Assembly: GCF_000196435.1 (NCBI RefSeq)
Contig: NC_010161.1
Location: 1 to 64,000, forward strand
Direction of reading: 5' to 3'
Length of the DNA: 64,000 nucleotides
DNA from: Bartonella tribocorum CIP 105476
Lineage (GTDB): Bacteria; Pseudomonadota; Alphaproteobacteria; Rhizobiales; Rhizobiaceae
Shown one piece after another: positions 39,377 to 47,446 of the stretch (positions are counted from its first letter, which is position 1; every line of letters starts with the position of its first letter). The notes under the pieces were generated by a model, which did not search any database, was not told where the DNA came from, and saw nothing but the letters and a program-made list of their open reading frames with translations. Position numbers and translations under genes: made by a program.

Positions 39377-40375
39377 TTAGACGGTTAAGTTTTGGGAAAA
39401 TTGACCATGTGGACGAAACCTCCAGAGATAACTTGGCAAAAATGCAGCCATTGCTCTAGGAGTAACTCCTATACCTTCTAAAGTATGTCCATTTTCAATA
39501 GCTTCTTGAGAAACAATGTTATCTATTTGCAAAAAGCGTATCTGATTGGCTGTTACAAGTGTTGGTATAAAAGGTAATTTACCGATTGTTCCCAAAATTC
39601 CTCCAATCAATAGACCGGCAGAAAGAGGAATGGATAGGATTGTTTTTTTACGGTGAATAATTTTGAGTATATTTTCAACAGCATTTTGGAAGGTGATAAT
39701 CTGGGGACCACCAAGATCATAATTTTTCCCCCAAGCAACCTGTCCATCTAAAGCGCGTGCGATAAATTCTGCAACATCACCAACATACACGGGTTGCAAT
39801 TTACTTTGTCCCCCTCCAAAAAGAGGCATAATGGGTAAAAAGCGTGATAAATCTGCTAAGGTATTAAAGAAACAATCTTCTGGTCCGAAAATAACAGATG
39901 GACGCATAATAATTGCTTGAGGATGCTTGTTATAAATGATTTGTTCACCCATAAACTTAACACGTGCATAAAGACATGAAGCGTTCTCATTAGCCACAAG
40001 TGTTGACATATAAATGAGTGGAATACCAGCTTCTGCTGTTAATTCAGCAACATTATAAGTACCATCAATTTGTGTGCTTTTAAAATTCGATTGATTTGCT
40101 TGTTTTAAACTACCAGGCAAAAACACCGCCGCATCAGCTCCAAGCAATGCGCGTACAACAGATGCACGATGCTTGATATCTGTTTTAAGCATTTGGGTTT
40201 GCCCTACTTCTCCTGTTTGGAGCATGTAATAAGCTTTTTGTGGACAACGAACAGCAATACGAACCCGGTATCCCCGCTTCGTCAAATTTTCAACGACATG
40301 GCGTCCTACAAAACCAGATCCGCCAAAAACAGTAATAAGTTTAGGGTGTTGATAAAGAGCACAATCAAGTTGCAT
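39377..40375 (-). CDS. Complex I NDUFA9-like NAD(P)-binding protein
   Basis: An atypical short-chain dehydrogenase (extended NmrA/epimerase type) of the family annotated as complex I NDUFA9 subunit in Alphaproteobacteria. The 332 residues begin with the dinucleotide loop ITVFGGSGFVGRHVVENL (about 14-31), followed by RVRIAVRCPQKA (NADP-type basic residues), LLGADAAVFLPGSL, IYMSTL, and IMRPSVIFGPED. The C-terminal part (about 230-310) binds substrate in this fold. A role in complex I assembly or ubiquinone-linked metabolism is inferred from family naming only. The 43-bp gap to folC suggests co-transcription. Confidence 0.82.
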   Translation of the reverse strand: MQLDCALYQHPKLITVFGGSGFVGRHVVENLTKRGYRVRIAVRCPQKAYYMLQTGEVGQTQMLKTDIKHRASVVRALLGADAAVFLPGSLKQANQSNFKSTQIDGTYNVAELTAEAGIPLIYMSTLVANENASCLYARVKFMGEQIIYNKHPQAIIMRPSVIFGPEDCFFNTLADLSRFLPIMPLFGGGQSKLQPVYVGDVAEFIARALDGQVAWGKNYDLGGPQIITFQNAVENILKIIHRKKTILSIPLSAGLLIGGILGTIGKLPFIPTLVTANQIRFLQIDNIVSQEAIENGHTLEGIGVTPRAMAAFLPSYLWRFRPHGQFSQNLTV

Positions 40376-40418
40376 GATTAAAAAGTCTATCTTTCAAAGC
40401 TTTAAAAATAGCCAATTT

Positions 40419-41738
40419 CTAGCACGGTGGTGTTTTATTGTCACGCAAAATATCGCCCGCAAGATAAAGGGAACCTCCAATAAGAACGATTGCCTCTTGA
40501 TATTCGACCTTAATTTTATGCAAAGCATCTTGTAGGTGTGCTTGTGGGGATGCAAAGATTCCTACTTTTTGGGCTGATTCAGCTAATTTTATTGGACAGA
40601 TGCCGGCGTTATTGTCAATAAGCGGTATCGTATATACTTTATCGACAAGGTTCGCTAAAGGACGAAAATAACCGACAGCATCTTTGGTATTGATCATGCC
40701 AGCAATCATAATAATGGGACGATTTGTTTTTTTTCTCCATTGTGTAAGTTCAGCCGCAATAACTTTTCCAGCAGCAGGATTGTGACCACCATCGAGCCAT
40801 AAATCAATATTAGGAGATAGTTGATCAACCAAATGTCCCTGGGTAAGGTGTTGCATCCGTGCGGGCCAATAAATATTTTTCAAAGCGTCATTTATGGTTT
40901 GTTCTGAAAGTTGAAAACCTGCTTGACAAACTGCTTCAAGAGAAGCACCAGCATTGGCAATTTGGTAGTCTCCAATAAGGTTTGGAAGGGGAAGATCCAT
41001 GAGACCCTGATTGTTTTGAAAAACCATACGTCCATGTTCTTTATAGCTTTGATAATCTTGATCAAATAAAGAATAAGGTGCTTTATTTTTATCGGCAAGG
41101 GGTATTAAAGTAGCAAGAGTTTTTTCATAATTTTGCTTACCAATAACCACAGGAACGTTTGATTTGATAATCCCCCCTTTTTGAAAAGCGATTTGAGCAA
41201 TTGTGTTTCCAAGAAAGCTCTCATGATCATAATCAATGGGCATAATAAGCGATACAGCTGGTTTTTTAATAACATTGGTAGCATCAAAACGTCCTCCCAA
41301 CCCAACTTCTAAAATGATAACATCAGCTGGATGTGTACTAAACAGCATAAAGGCAGCGGCTGTAAAAATTTCAAAAATAGTAATCGGCTCTTGACGATTG
41401 ATTTTTATAATTTCACGGATTGTTTCAGCCAATAGGCTCTCTGTAACAAGTTGACCACCTCCTTTTTGGCCTAACCGGCAGCGTTCATTCCAGTTGACGA
41501 GATGAGGTGAGCTATACATATGAACGCAGTAGCCTGCACTTTCTAAAAGAGCACGACAAATTGCTGAGGCAGAGCCTTTGCCATTTGTTCCAGCAATGTG
41601 AATAACAGGGCCAAGTTTTAAATGTGGATTACCAAGCTGCTCTAAAAGGCGAACAATACGCTCTAAAGAAAGATCAAATTTTTTTGGATAGTTTTCCAGT
41701 AGATCATCTACGACCTTTTGTACTTGGCTTGGTTGCAT
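40419..41738 (-). CDS. folC: Dihydrofolate/folylpolyglutamate synthase
   Basis: Adds glutamate to dihydropteroate and extends polyglutamate tails on folates. About 439 residues. The P-loop is IHIAGTNGKGSASA (about residues 45-58), the HLVNWNERC omega-loop region follows, DVIILEVGLGGRFDATN holds the metal-binding residues, and the C-terminal Mur-ligase part has LDGGHNPAAGKV. The ATG at 41738 is 4 bp after the accD stop; an open extension upstream overlaps accD and is rejected. accD-folC is a standard rhizobial pair. Confidence 0.93.
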   Translation of the reverse strand: MQPSQVQKVVDDLLENYPKKFDLSLERIVRLLEQLGNPHLKLGPVIHIAGTNGKGSASAICRALLESAGYCVHMYSSPHLVNWNERCRLGQKGGGQLVTESLLAETIREIIKINRQEPITIFEIFTAAAFMLFSTHPADVIILEVGLGGRFDATNVIKKPAVSLIMPIDYDHESFLGNTIAQIAFQKGGIIKSNVPVVIGKQNYEKTLATLIPLADKNKAPYSLFDQDYQSYKEHGRMVFQNNQGLMDLPLPNLIGDYQIANAGASLEAVCQAGFQLSEQTINDALKNIYWPARMQHLTQGHLVDQLSPNIDLWLDGGHNPAAGKVIAAELTQWRKKTNRPIIMIAGMINTKDAVGYFRPLANLVDKVYTIPLIDNNAGICPIKLAESAQKVGIFASPQAHLQDALHKIKVEYQEAIVLIGGSLYLAGDILRDNKTPPC

Positions 41739-41742
41739 GAAT

Positions 41743-42663
41743 TTAGGCTGCTTTTGTTTTAGAAAGCGATGTTTGAGAATCTGTTGGGGATGGGGGGGAA
41801 GGGGTAACAACAGCAGGGCGTTTCATCATTAAGCGTAAAAGACGTGCAATAGTCGTTTTCATTTCTAAACGCGATACAACCATATCAATCATACCATGTT
41901 CGAGTAGATATTCACTACTTTGAAAACCTTCTGGTAGAGTTTCACGGATCGTTTGTTGAATCACACGTGGACCAGCAAAACCAATCATAGCACCGGGTTC
42001 GGCAATGTGAATATCGCCGAGCATGGCGTAAGAAGCCGTAACACCACCCGTGGTTGGATTGGTCAAAACAACAATATAGGGAAGTTTTGCTTCTTTTAGC
42101 ATTTCAATTGCTACTGTTGTACGGGGCATTTGCATCAATGAGAGTGTTCCTTCTTGCATGCGTGCGCCACCAGAAGCAGCAAAAAGAACCAAGGGGCATT
42201 TTTCAGCAATGGCAGTATCAAAAGCTTTGACAATAGCTTCTCCTGAAGCCATACCGAGAGAGCCACCCATAAAGGCAAAATCTTGAACGGTTGCAATAAT
42301 TGGTAAGCCTTCAATAGTACCGCGTGCACTTAAAATATTGTCATCAACACCAAGTTTAGAACGATAATCTTTTAACCGGTCAATATAACGTTTTTCATCA
42401 CGAAACTTTAAAGGATCTGTTACAACTTTTGGATTTTCAAGAGCTGTATAGACACCATCATCAAAAAAATGCACGAGACGATTTTTGGCACTAATACGCA
42501 TATGATAGCCAGAATTAGGAGCCACAAATTGATTGGCTTCCAGATCTTTATGGAAGATCATTTCACCACTGGTAGGATCTTTAATCCACAGATTTTCTGG
42601 AATTTCACGGCGTCCCAATATAGAGTTAATTTTAGGACGAACATAATTTGTAATCCAGTTCAT
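41743..42663 (-). CDS. accD: Acetyl-CoA carboxylase carboxyltransferase beta subunit, zinc ribbon degenerate
   Basis: With AccA transfers carboxyl from biotin to acetyl-CoA, the first step of fatty-acid synthesis. 306 residues with [36 protein letters not shown] and [21 protein letters not shown], the crotonase-fold oxyanion and CoA segments. The N-terminal module that is a Cys4 zinc ribbon in E. coli aligns as [17 protein letters not shown]...[11 protein letters not shown], where all four cysteines are replaced (Asp, Ser, Ala, Ser). AAGGAAGG precedes the ATG. In relatives trpA lies upstream; here a 1-kb gap does. The C-terminal 20 residues are Ser/Pro/Thr-rich. Confidence 0.95.
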   Translation of the reverse strand: MNWITNYVRPKINSILGRREIPENLWIKDPTSGEMIFHKDLEANQFVAPNSGYHMRISAKNRLVHFFDDGVYTALENPKVVTDPLKFRDEKRYIDRLKDYRSKLGVDDNILSARGTIEGLPIIATVQDFAFMGGSLGMASGEAIVKAFDTAIAEKCPLVLFAASGGARMQEGTLSLMQMPRTTVAIEMLKEAKLPYIVVLTNPTTGGVTASYAMLGDIHIAEPGAMIGFAGPRVIQQTIRETLPEGFQSSEYLLEHGMIDMVVSRLEMKTTIARLLRLMMKRPAVVTPSPPSPTDSQTSLSKTKAA

Positions 42664-43660
42664 CTTTATAGCCTTCCTTTAAATATTACACATCTTTTGC
42701 ATGATTTGAAAGAATATAGAACTTAAACGGTTACATTTGCTTTTCGGGCTGAACAAACAAGTCTATTTAATGTTTTTATCCGTGCACGTATAGCTCTAAC
42801 TCCATTGTTTTTTTATTTTTAATATTTCCAATGTCATAACAATCATATGCACAAAGAGTATTCCCTATAACAAATTTCCCAGAAGTTTTAAGAACTTACA
42901 TATTTTTATTCTTCGATTTTGGTATTAAAACTCATCTCTTGCGCTGGTTAATAAACGGCTTATTTTCTTTTAATAAAAATGAATCTCCAATTACTCATTA
43001 ATATCAATAGTTTTAAAGCAAAGAAACCTTATAATATAAAACCTACAAGGCGATACGCATCCATTAAAAAGAATGGATATGATAATGTTATGTTAGCGAA
43101 ACGCTAGCGGCAGAGCAAGATTTTTTTCAAACAGTCTTTTTAAAGCACGCGCGTTTCACATAAAATAAAGCGCTCAAAAAATATCATTTTTATTGTGTAT
43201 TCATGCGTTGCTATATTTAACAGTCTCACATATTCTCAAAATTCATCTCATGATAGTGCCGATGAAGAGTATATTTCTTCCATAAAAAGCATAAAATTCA
43301 TATGTTCCCTTATTTTACTGAAATAGAAGGTAATATCATCATACCCTTTGCTAGTTCCAATGTAACAATAATTCTTGCGTTGAGAGAAGGCATGAGAGGC
43401 ATTTTATATCTTTTTAAAAGTTTTTTTATTCACACGACCGCTCCCGTTTATGATATTTCAACAAACGATTTTAAGTGATTCAACATGAATGGGTGAAAAT
43501 AAGAAAGCTTTATGATATTGAGTTTTTTTACTCATGTCATAAAATGATAAATTATCATTATAAATCAATATCTTGATTTTAAAAAAAAGGTAAAGCATAA
43601 AATTTTATATTATGTTTTCTTTGGCTCGCAAGTTTTGTTAAGTTTAAAGTTCAAGGAATA
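42664..43660. other. 1-kb gap upstream of accD
   Basis: Non-coding. In many Rhizobiales trpA, trpB and trpF precede accD. I looked for TrpA motifs on the minus strand and found none convincing. The gap contains a small TAGCG/CGCTA hairpin near 43092, a near-palindrome at 43543-43559 and a stretch (43490-43600) resembling 45780-45890. Confidence 0.45.
43543..43559. promoter_or_regulatory. 17-bp near-perfect palindrome
   Basis: AATGATAAATTATCATT is a perfect inverted repeat about its central base. The sequence next to it (43565-43582) is a second inverted repeat, AAATCAA/TTGATTT. The pair sits about 100 bp beyond the end of the EI24-like gene. It resembles Fur-type GATAAT boxes but is downstream of the gene, so a structural or repeat origin is as likely. 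Confidence 0.3.
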
Positions 43661-44380
43661 TTATTTTTGTGTGATGCGTGCCATGGTTTTTTGGGAAAGC
43701 ATTTTGTGTAAATGTGTCATAAAAGCGGCCGCAAAAAGTGGTGTAGCTAGATTCAGAATGGGAATCGAAACAAAAACCGCAATCAACAATCCAGCGCCAA
43801 AAACTTTTGTATAATGAGTATGTAAAAAAGCGCGCGCATCTTTCTCTGTTCGAAAACGGTAAGCCGCAAACAAGAAATATTCATGACCGAGCAAATAACC
43901 ATTAATAACATAAAAAGCAATCAAATTAACACCTGGTATGAAGAATAAAATAAAAGCAATTCCATTACCAATAAGGCTTAAAATAACAAATTTAAAGGAG
44001 AGGATAAGAGAACGTCCAAATGGCATAGCTTGTCCAATAGGCTCATTTGGATAATCTTCCTTTTCAATGATTTCAGCAGCAGAGTCAATGAAAAAACCAC
44101 CTATCATAGCTGTGATGGGAGCAATAAAAAAAGCCAACAAAAGAGCCAAACCAAGATTGAAGATGATAAGCATGCTAAATCCCAACCACCCTGCCCAACT
44201 CGGGAGACCAGGAAGAAACTGAGAAGCCCAAGGCCAAAAGTAAGACACAAAAAGTTGGTGCACACATAACCATAAAATGACGAGCACACAAAAAGTAACT
44301 CCCAATGCTTTTAGTATCATAATGCTATATTGTGAGGTCAGAAGACGTTGTAAAGCACGATAGGCAGCAGTAAAAATCAT
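43661..44380 (-). CDS. EI24/CysZ-like membrane protein
   Basis: A 239-residue inner-membrane protein with about six hydrophobic helices, of the EI24 domain family to which E. coli CysZ (sulfate uptake) belongs. Recognisable features are the IAPITAMIGGFFIDSAAEIIE segment, the charged loop before FGRSLILSFKFVILSL, PGVNLIAFYVINGYLLGHEYF and the C-terminal ATPLFAAAFMTHLH segment. Sulfate transport is not established for the alphaproteobacterial members, and no cys genes are nearby. It is flanked by long non-coding gaps on both sides. Confidence 0.8.
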   Translation of the reverse strand: MIFTAAYRALQRLLTSQYSIMILKALGVTFCVLVILWLCVHQLFVSYFWPWASQFLPGLPSWAGWLGFSMLIIFNLGLALLLAFFIAPITAMIGGFFIDSAAEIIEKEDYPNEPIGQAMPFGRSLILSFKFVILSLIGNGIAFILFFIPGVNLIAFYVINGYLLGHEYFLFAAYRFRTEKDARAFLHTHYTKVFGAGLLIAVFVSIPILNLATPLFAAAFMTHLHKMLSQKTMARITQK

Positions 44381-45953
44381 AGACTAATAAATTAAGGAAA
44401 GAAGCAAAAAAAACAAGAAATATATTGAAGATATTGTGTAATTTTTTATTTCTTGAATTACAAGATCTATTTTCAATAACACTAAGGAAATACATCAATA
44501 TTGTTTTGTAAAAAGAGGATTTTTCACCTTTATATATTATTCAAATCAGGATAAATTCTTCTTATAGAATGGATAAGATAAAAAATAACGAAGGCTTCTT
44601 TGTTTAAAATACAATTTGAATCAATAGAAATTTTGCTTTTAAAAAAAACGAGAAGAATTTAAGAAGCAGCTGTTTTAGAAGAACTTTTAAATATTTTTGT
44701 ACAAAGTTTAGCTGATTGCGTTTACATGATATATCTAAAAAAATTAAGGTGGTAAGAGATATTGAGGAGGAGTTTTTTACTTCCATTCATCCAATATAGC
44801 AGCTTAATTTAATTTATAGCCTTATTTGTTTTGTACGGTCCCTAATATTACTTTTCGATCACTTGGCTTGGCACTCCTCGACTTAGGCTTCTATTCAAAA
44901 CAATATTGAGGTTAATAAAATAAGGATAAAATTTATGTATTAGTTACGGAAATATTCTGATTTTAGGCAACAGCGTGATTCATGTGATATCGCAATAGGA
45001 AAAGAAAGGAACTTTAAACGATTAACACTATATATTTCATAATAGGCAGTTTTTTGAGAAGAAACAAAGAAAGGGAGATGTCACACATGATTAAAAATGA
45101 TGATATTTTGAGCTATAAATGCAATAAAGTAAAAATTCATTGAAGCACTTTTCATGCAAGTGGTGCATTGTATCAAATAATTTTTAGATAATAACATCAT
45201 TCATTTATGAAGAGAATTTATCATCTTCAATTTGAATGAGAATCTCAAACATAGAGATATTTTCTCAAATCTTCATTAAAAAAATCATTTATTTGCACAT
45301 CATAAATAGGACCAATGTAGGGATAACAACATTTAAGAAAGAAAATGTTTTTTGTAAATTTTCCCCAATGCAAGAGCTTTTGTAAAATTGAAGAGTGGCA
45401 AATAATGGTTTCAGCTTGTTTTTTTATAGGCTTGAAAAACAGTGGTGCAAAGATTCTATTCTTTATGAAGGCTAGGATAAGATGGGATTTTTTAAAGAAA
45501 CATCTCTCAACCCTCGTCACACCCATTTCGCAATAGCGCCTGTGAATTGTATAAGGATAAGGCTCCCATGAAGACTATAAAACTTATGAGGGCACCACTC
45601 TCTTTATGCTTAACAAAAGAGCATGCTAGCACTATCATACACTTACCCTCAATATTGTGACAAGTCTTGTCTTTTGAAACGGTTCATTATAGTTTTTTTA
45701 GTCCTTTCTTAAACACTTTATATTCATGCGGCTATCTTTGCTAACGTGCAAAAAAGGCTGTGATTGATTCAATATCATGGATTTGAAATGAGAAAATCTT
45801 ACGATATTCGGGTTTCTCATTCAAGTTGAATAACGCTAGATTATTATTATAAATTAATATGTTATCTAATTTAGTCGAGATGGATAGACATCTTCATGGA
45901 TTCAAAAGTTCAGTTCTTATTTTTTGAGATGTTTTAATAAGGTATTTGAAGAG
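44381..45953. other. 1.6-kb non-coding gap with repeats
   Basis: The longest empty stretch in the window. Overlapping frames of 63 to 93 codons at 45245-45536 on both strands were considered; neither matches a family. A short frame with an AGGGAG site at 45088 gives only 18 codons. Contains a dispersed-repeat copy (45494-45560) and a stretch at 45780-45890 resembling 43490-43600. No RNA gene recognised. Confidence 0.5.
45494..45560. repeat. Dispersed intergenic repeat, copy 2
   Basis: TTTAAAGAAACATCTCTCA (near 45494) matches copies at 53114 and 63854, followed by CATTTCGCAATAGCGCCTGTGAA, a degenerate version of the palindromic core in copy 4. The AACACCATTGTGTTG head is not preserved. Confidence 0.42.
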
Positions 45954-47378
45954 TTATTCTTTGAAATGGTGTATTTTTTTCTTATGAGGCGTAGGTGTTT
46001 GGGGGGTAAAAAATGATACGATGATGTTTGCTAATTTTTGCGCTACGTGTTGTTTACGCATAGGGGGCCATTGTTCAACTTTTTCTTTACTCACAAGATA
46101 AACTTGATTTGTATCAGCACCCATGACGCTTGTACCATCTTGTTGAAGAGAAATATCATTAGCAAGAATGAAATCAGCGCCTTTTTCGACACATTTTTTT
46201 TGCGCATTGGCAATAATATCACATGTTTCAGCAGCAAAACCAATGACCAGTGAGGGGCGGTTTGGAGCGTGTCCAGTCGTTGCTAAAATGTCAGGATTTT
46301 CGACCATATGGAGGGATGGTGGTGTTTTGTGAGCATTCTTTTTAATTTTGTGTAAAGATTGCGTTTGACTGCGCCAGTCACAAACTGCGGCAACAAAGAT
46401 GGCACCATCAGCAGGCAATGATTCTTGAACGGCTTGTAACATCTGTTGTGCTGTTTCAACATGAATAGTTTTTACTTCTTGTGGGTCTGCAAGATTAACA
46501 GGCCCACAAATAAGTGTTACTTTTGCTCCCAAATGCGCAAGAGCAGTTGCAATGGCGTGGCCTTGTTTACCTGAAGACCGATTAGCAAGATAACGCACCG
46601 GATCAATTGGTTCATGGGTAGGGCCAGAGGTAACGATGAAATGGCGGCCAGAGAGAGGTTTTTCACGCACATCCAAAAGAGCCTCTATGGCAGCGACAAT
46701 GGTTAAGGGTTCACTCATGCGCCCATAGCCTGTTTCGTCACGTTCAGCCATATTTCCGATTTCTGGTCCGATAATATGAACGCCATCTGCGCGCAATTGT
46801 GCAACATTACGAACAGTGGCTGGATGCGCCCACATAGCTGGATTCATAGCAGGCGCAATTAAAAGTGGACAGCGTGCTGCTAAAAGGACGCAATCGGCTA
46901 GATCATCTCCTATGCCATGGGCTATTTTTGCTATGCGATTGGCTGTAGCAGGGGCTAAAATAATGAGGTCAGCTTCCCGTGCTAGTCGGATATGTCCGAT
47001 ATCATGTTCTTCTTCGCGTGAAAATAAATCAGTATATACAGTACGACCGTTGAGAGCTTCAGCGGCTAAAGGCGTAATAAATTTTTGCGCTGCTTTTGTC
47101 ATAATGATGTTTAAGTGTGCTCCACGTTCTTTTAAACGACGAATGAGATCAAGCGCTTTATAGGCCGCAATACTTCCACCAATAATAAGAAGGAGTGATT
47201 TTGATTTCAATGATTGCACTTCAACGGCGCTTACATGAGAGGGGTGTGTGGTGAAAGTGGTGGGATTACTTAAAAGACGGCGCACTTCTTCTTCCATAGA
47301 AATGCCATTTTGCGCGGCACGTACGCGCAAAGCTTCTTTAATTTCAGGAGAGAGATTACGAATAGTAATACTGGCCAT
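45954..47378 (-). CDS. coaBC: CoaBC with N-terminal ribbon-helix-helix domain
   Basis: Bifunctional enzyme making 4'-phosphopantetheine from phosphopantothenate and cysteine. The 474 residues have three parts. Residues 1-40 (ASITIRNLSPEIKEALRVRA, then GISMEEEVRRLL) are a FitA/VapB-type ribbon-helix-helix DNA-binding domain. After a linker, residues about 62-235 are the FMN decarboxylase CoaC (GGSIAAYKALDLIRRL; GHIRLAREADLIILAPATAN with the active His; PAMNPAMW). Residues about 245-460 are the ligase CoaB (VTSGPTHEPIDPVRYLANRSSGKQG). The ATG has GGAGG 6 bp upstream, and no Met lies near the CoaC start, so the fusion is really translated. It follows ubiB by 68 bp with a near-palindrome between them. 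Confidence 0.9.
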   Translation of the reverse strand: MASITIRNLSPEIKEALRVRAAQNGISMEEEVRRLLSNPTTFTTHPSHVSAVEVQSLKSKSLLLIIGGSIAAYKALDLIRRLKERGAHLNIIMTKAAQKFITPLAAEALNGRTVYTDLFSREEEHDIGHIRLAREADLIILAPATANRIAKIAHGIGDDLADCVLLAARCPLLIAPAMNPAMWAHPATVRNVAQLRADGVHIIGPEIGNMAERDETGYGRMSEPLTIVAAIEALLDVREKPLSGRHFIVTSGPTHEPIDPVRYLANRSSGKQGHAIATALAHLGAKVTLICGPVNLADPQEVKTIHVETAQQMLQAVQESLPADGAIFVAAVCDWRSQTQSLHKIKKNAHKTPPSLHMVENPDILATTGHAPNRPSLVIGFAAETCDIIANAQKKCVEKGADFILANDISLQQDGTSVMGADTNQVYLVSKEKVEQWPPMRKQHVAQKLANIIVSFFTPQTPTPHKKKIHHFKE

Positions 47379-47397
47379 AAAATACCTCCAATAAACA

Positions 47398-47415
47398 AAA
47401 TGATTGCAATGATTT
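47398..47415. promoter_or_regulatory. 18-bp near-palindrome upstream of coaBC, candidate operator
   Basis: AAATGATTGCAATGATTT is an inverted repeat with a single mismatched base pair, centred on TTGCAA; it also holds a 7-bp direct repeat AATGATT. It lies 19 bp before the coaBC ATG, between coaBC and the ubiB stop. Because CoaBC carries a ribbon-helix-helix domain of a type that binds such sites for autoregulation, it is a candidate operator. AT-rich context makes chance possible. Confidence 0.4.
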
Positions 47416-47446
47416 CATTATGGGTATTTTTAGCATATTAAGGAGA

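Noticed and set aside
42664..42830. Possible trpA C-terminal ghost directly upstream of accD on the minus strand
   Set aside because: A 28-codon stretch ends plausibly (ARKANVTV), but none of the diagnostic TrpA motifs could be found further upstream, so the resemblance is too weak.
44820..44890. GC-richer patch considered as a tRNA or other structured RNA
   Set aside because: No cloverleaf, no anticodon arm and no TTCGANTC T-loop arm could be folded by eye.
45245..45536. Overlapping frames of 93 codons (minus) and 63 codons (plus) in the 1.6-kb gap
   Set aside because: They overlap each other on opposite strands, lack good starts, contain a repeat copy, and match nothing I recognise.
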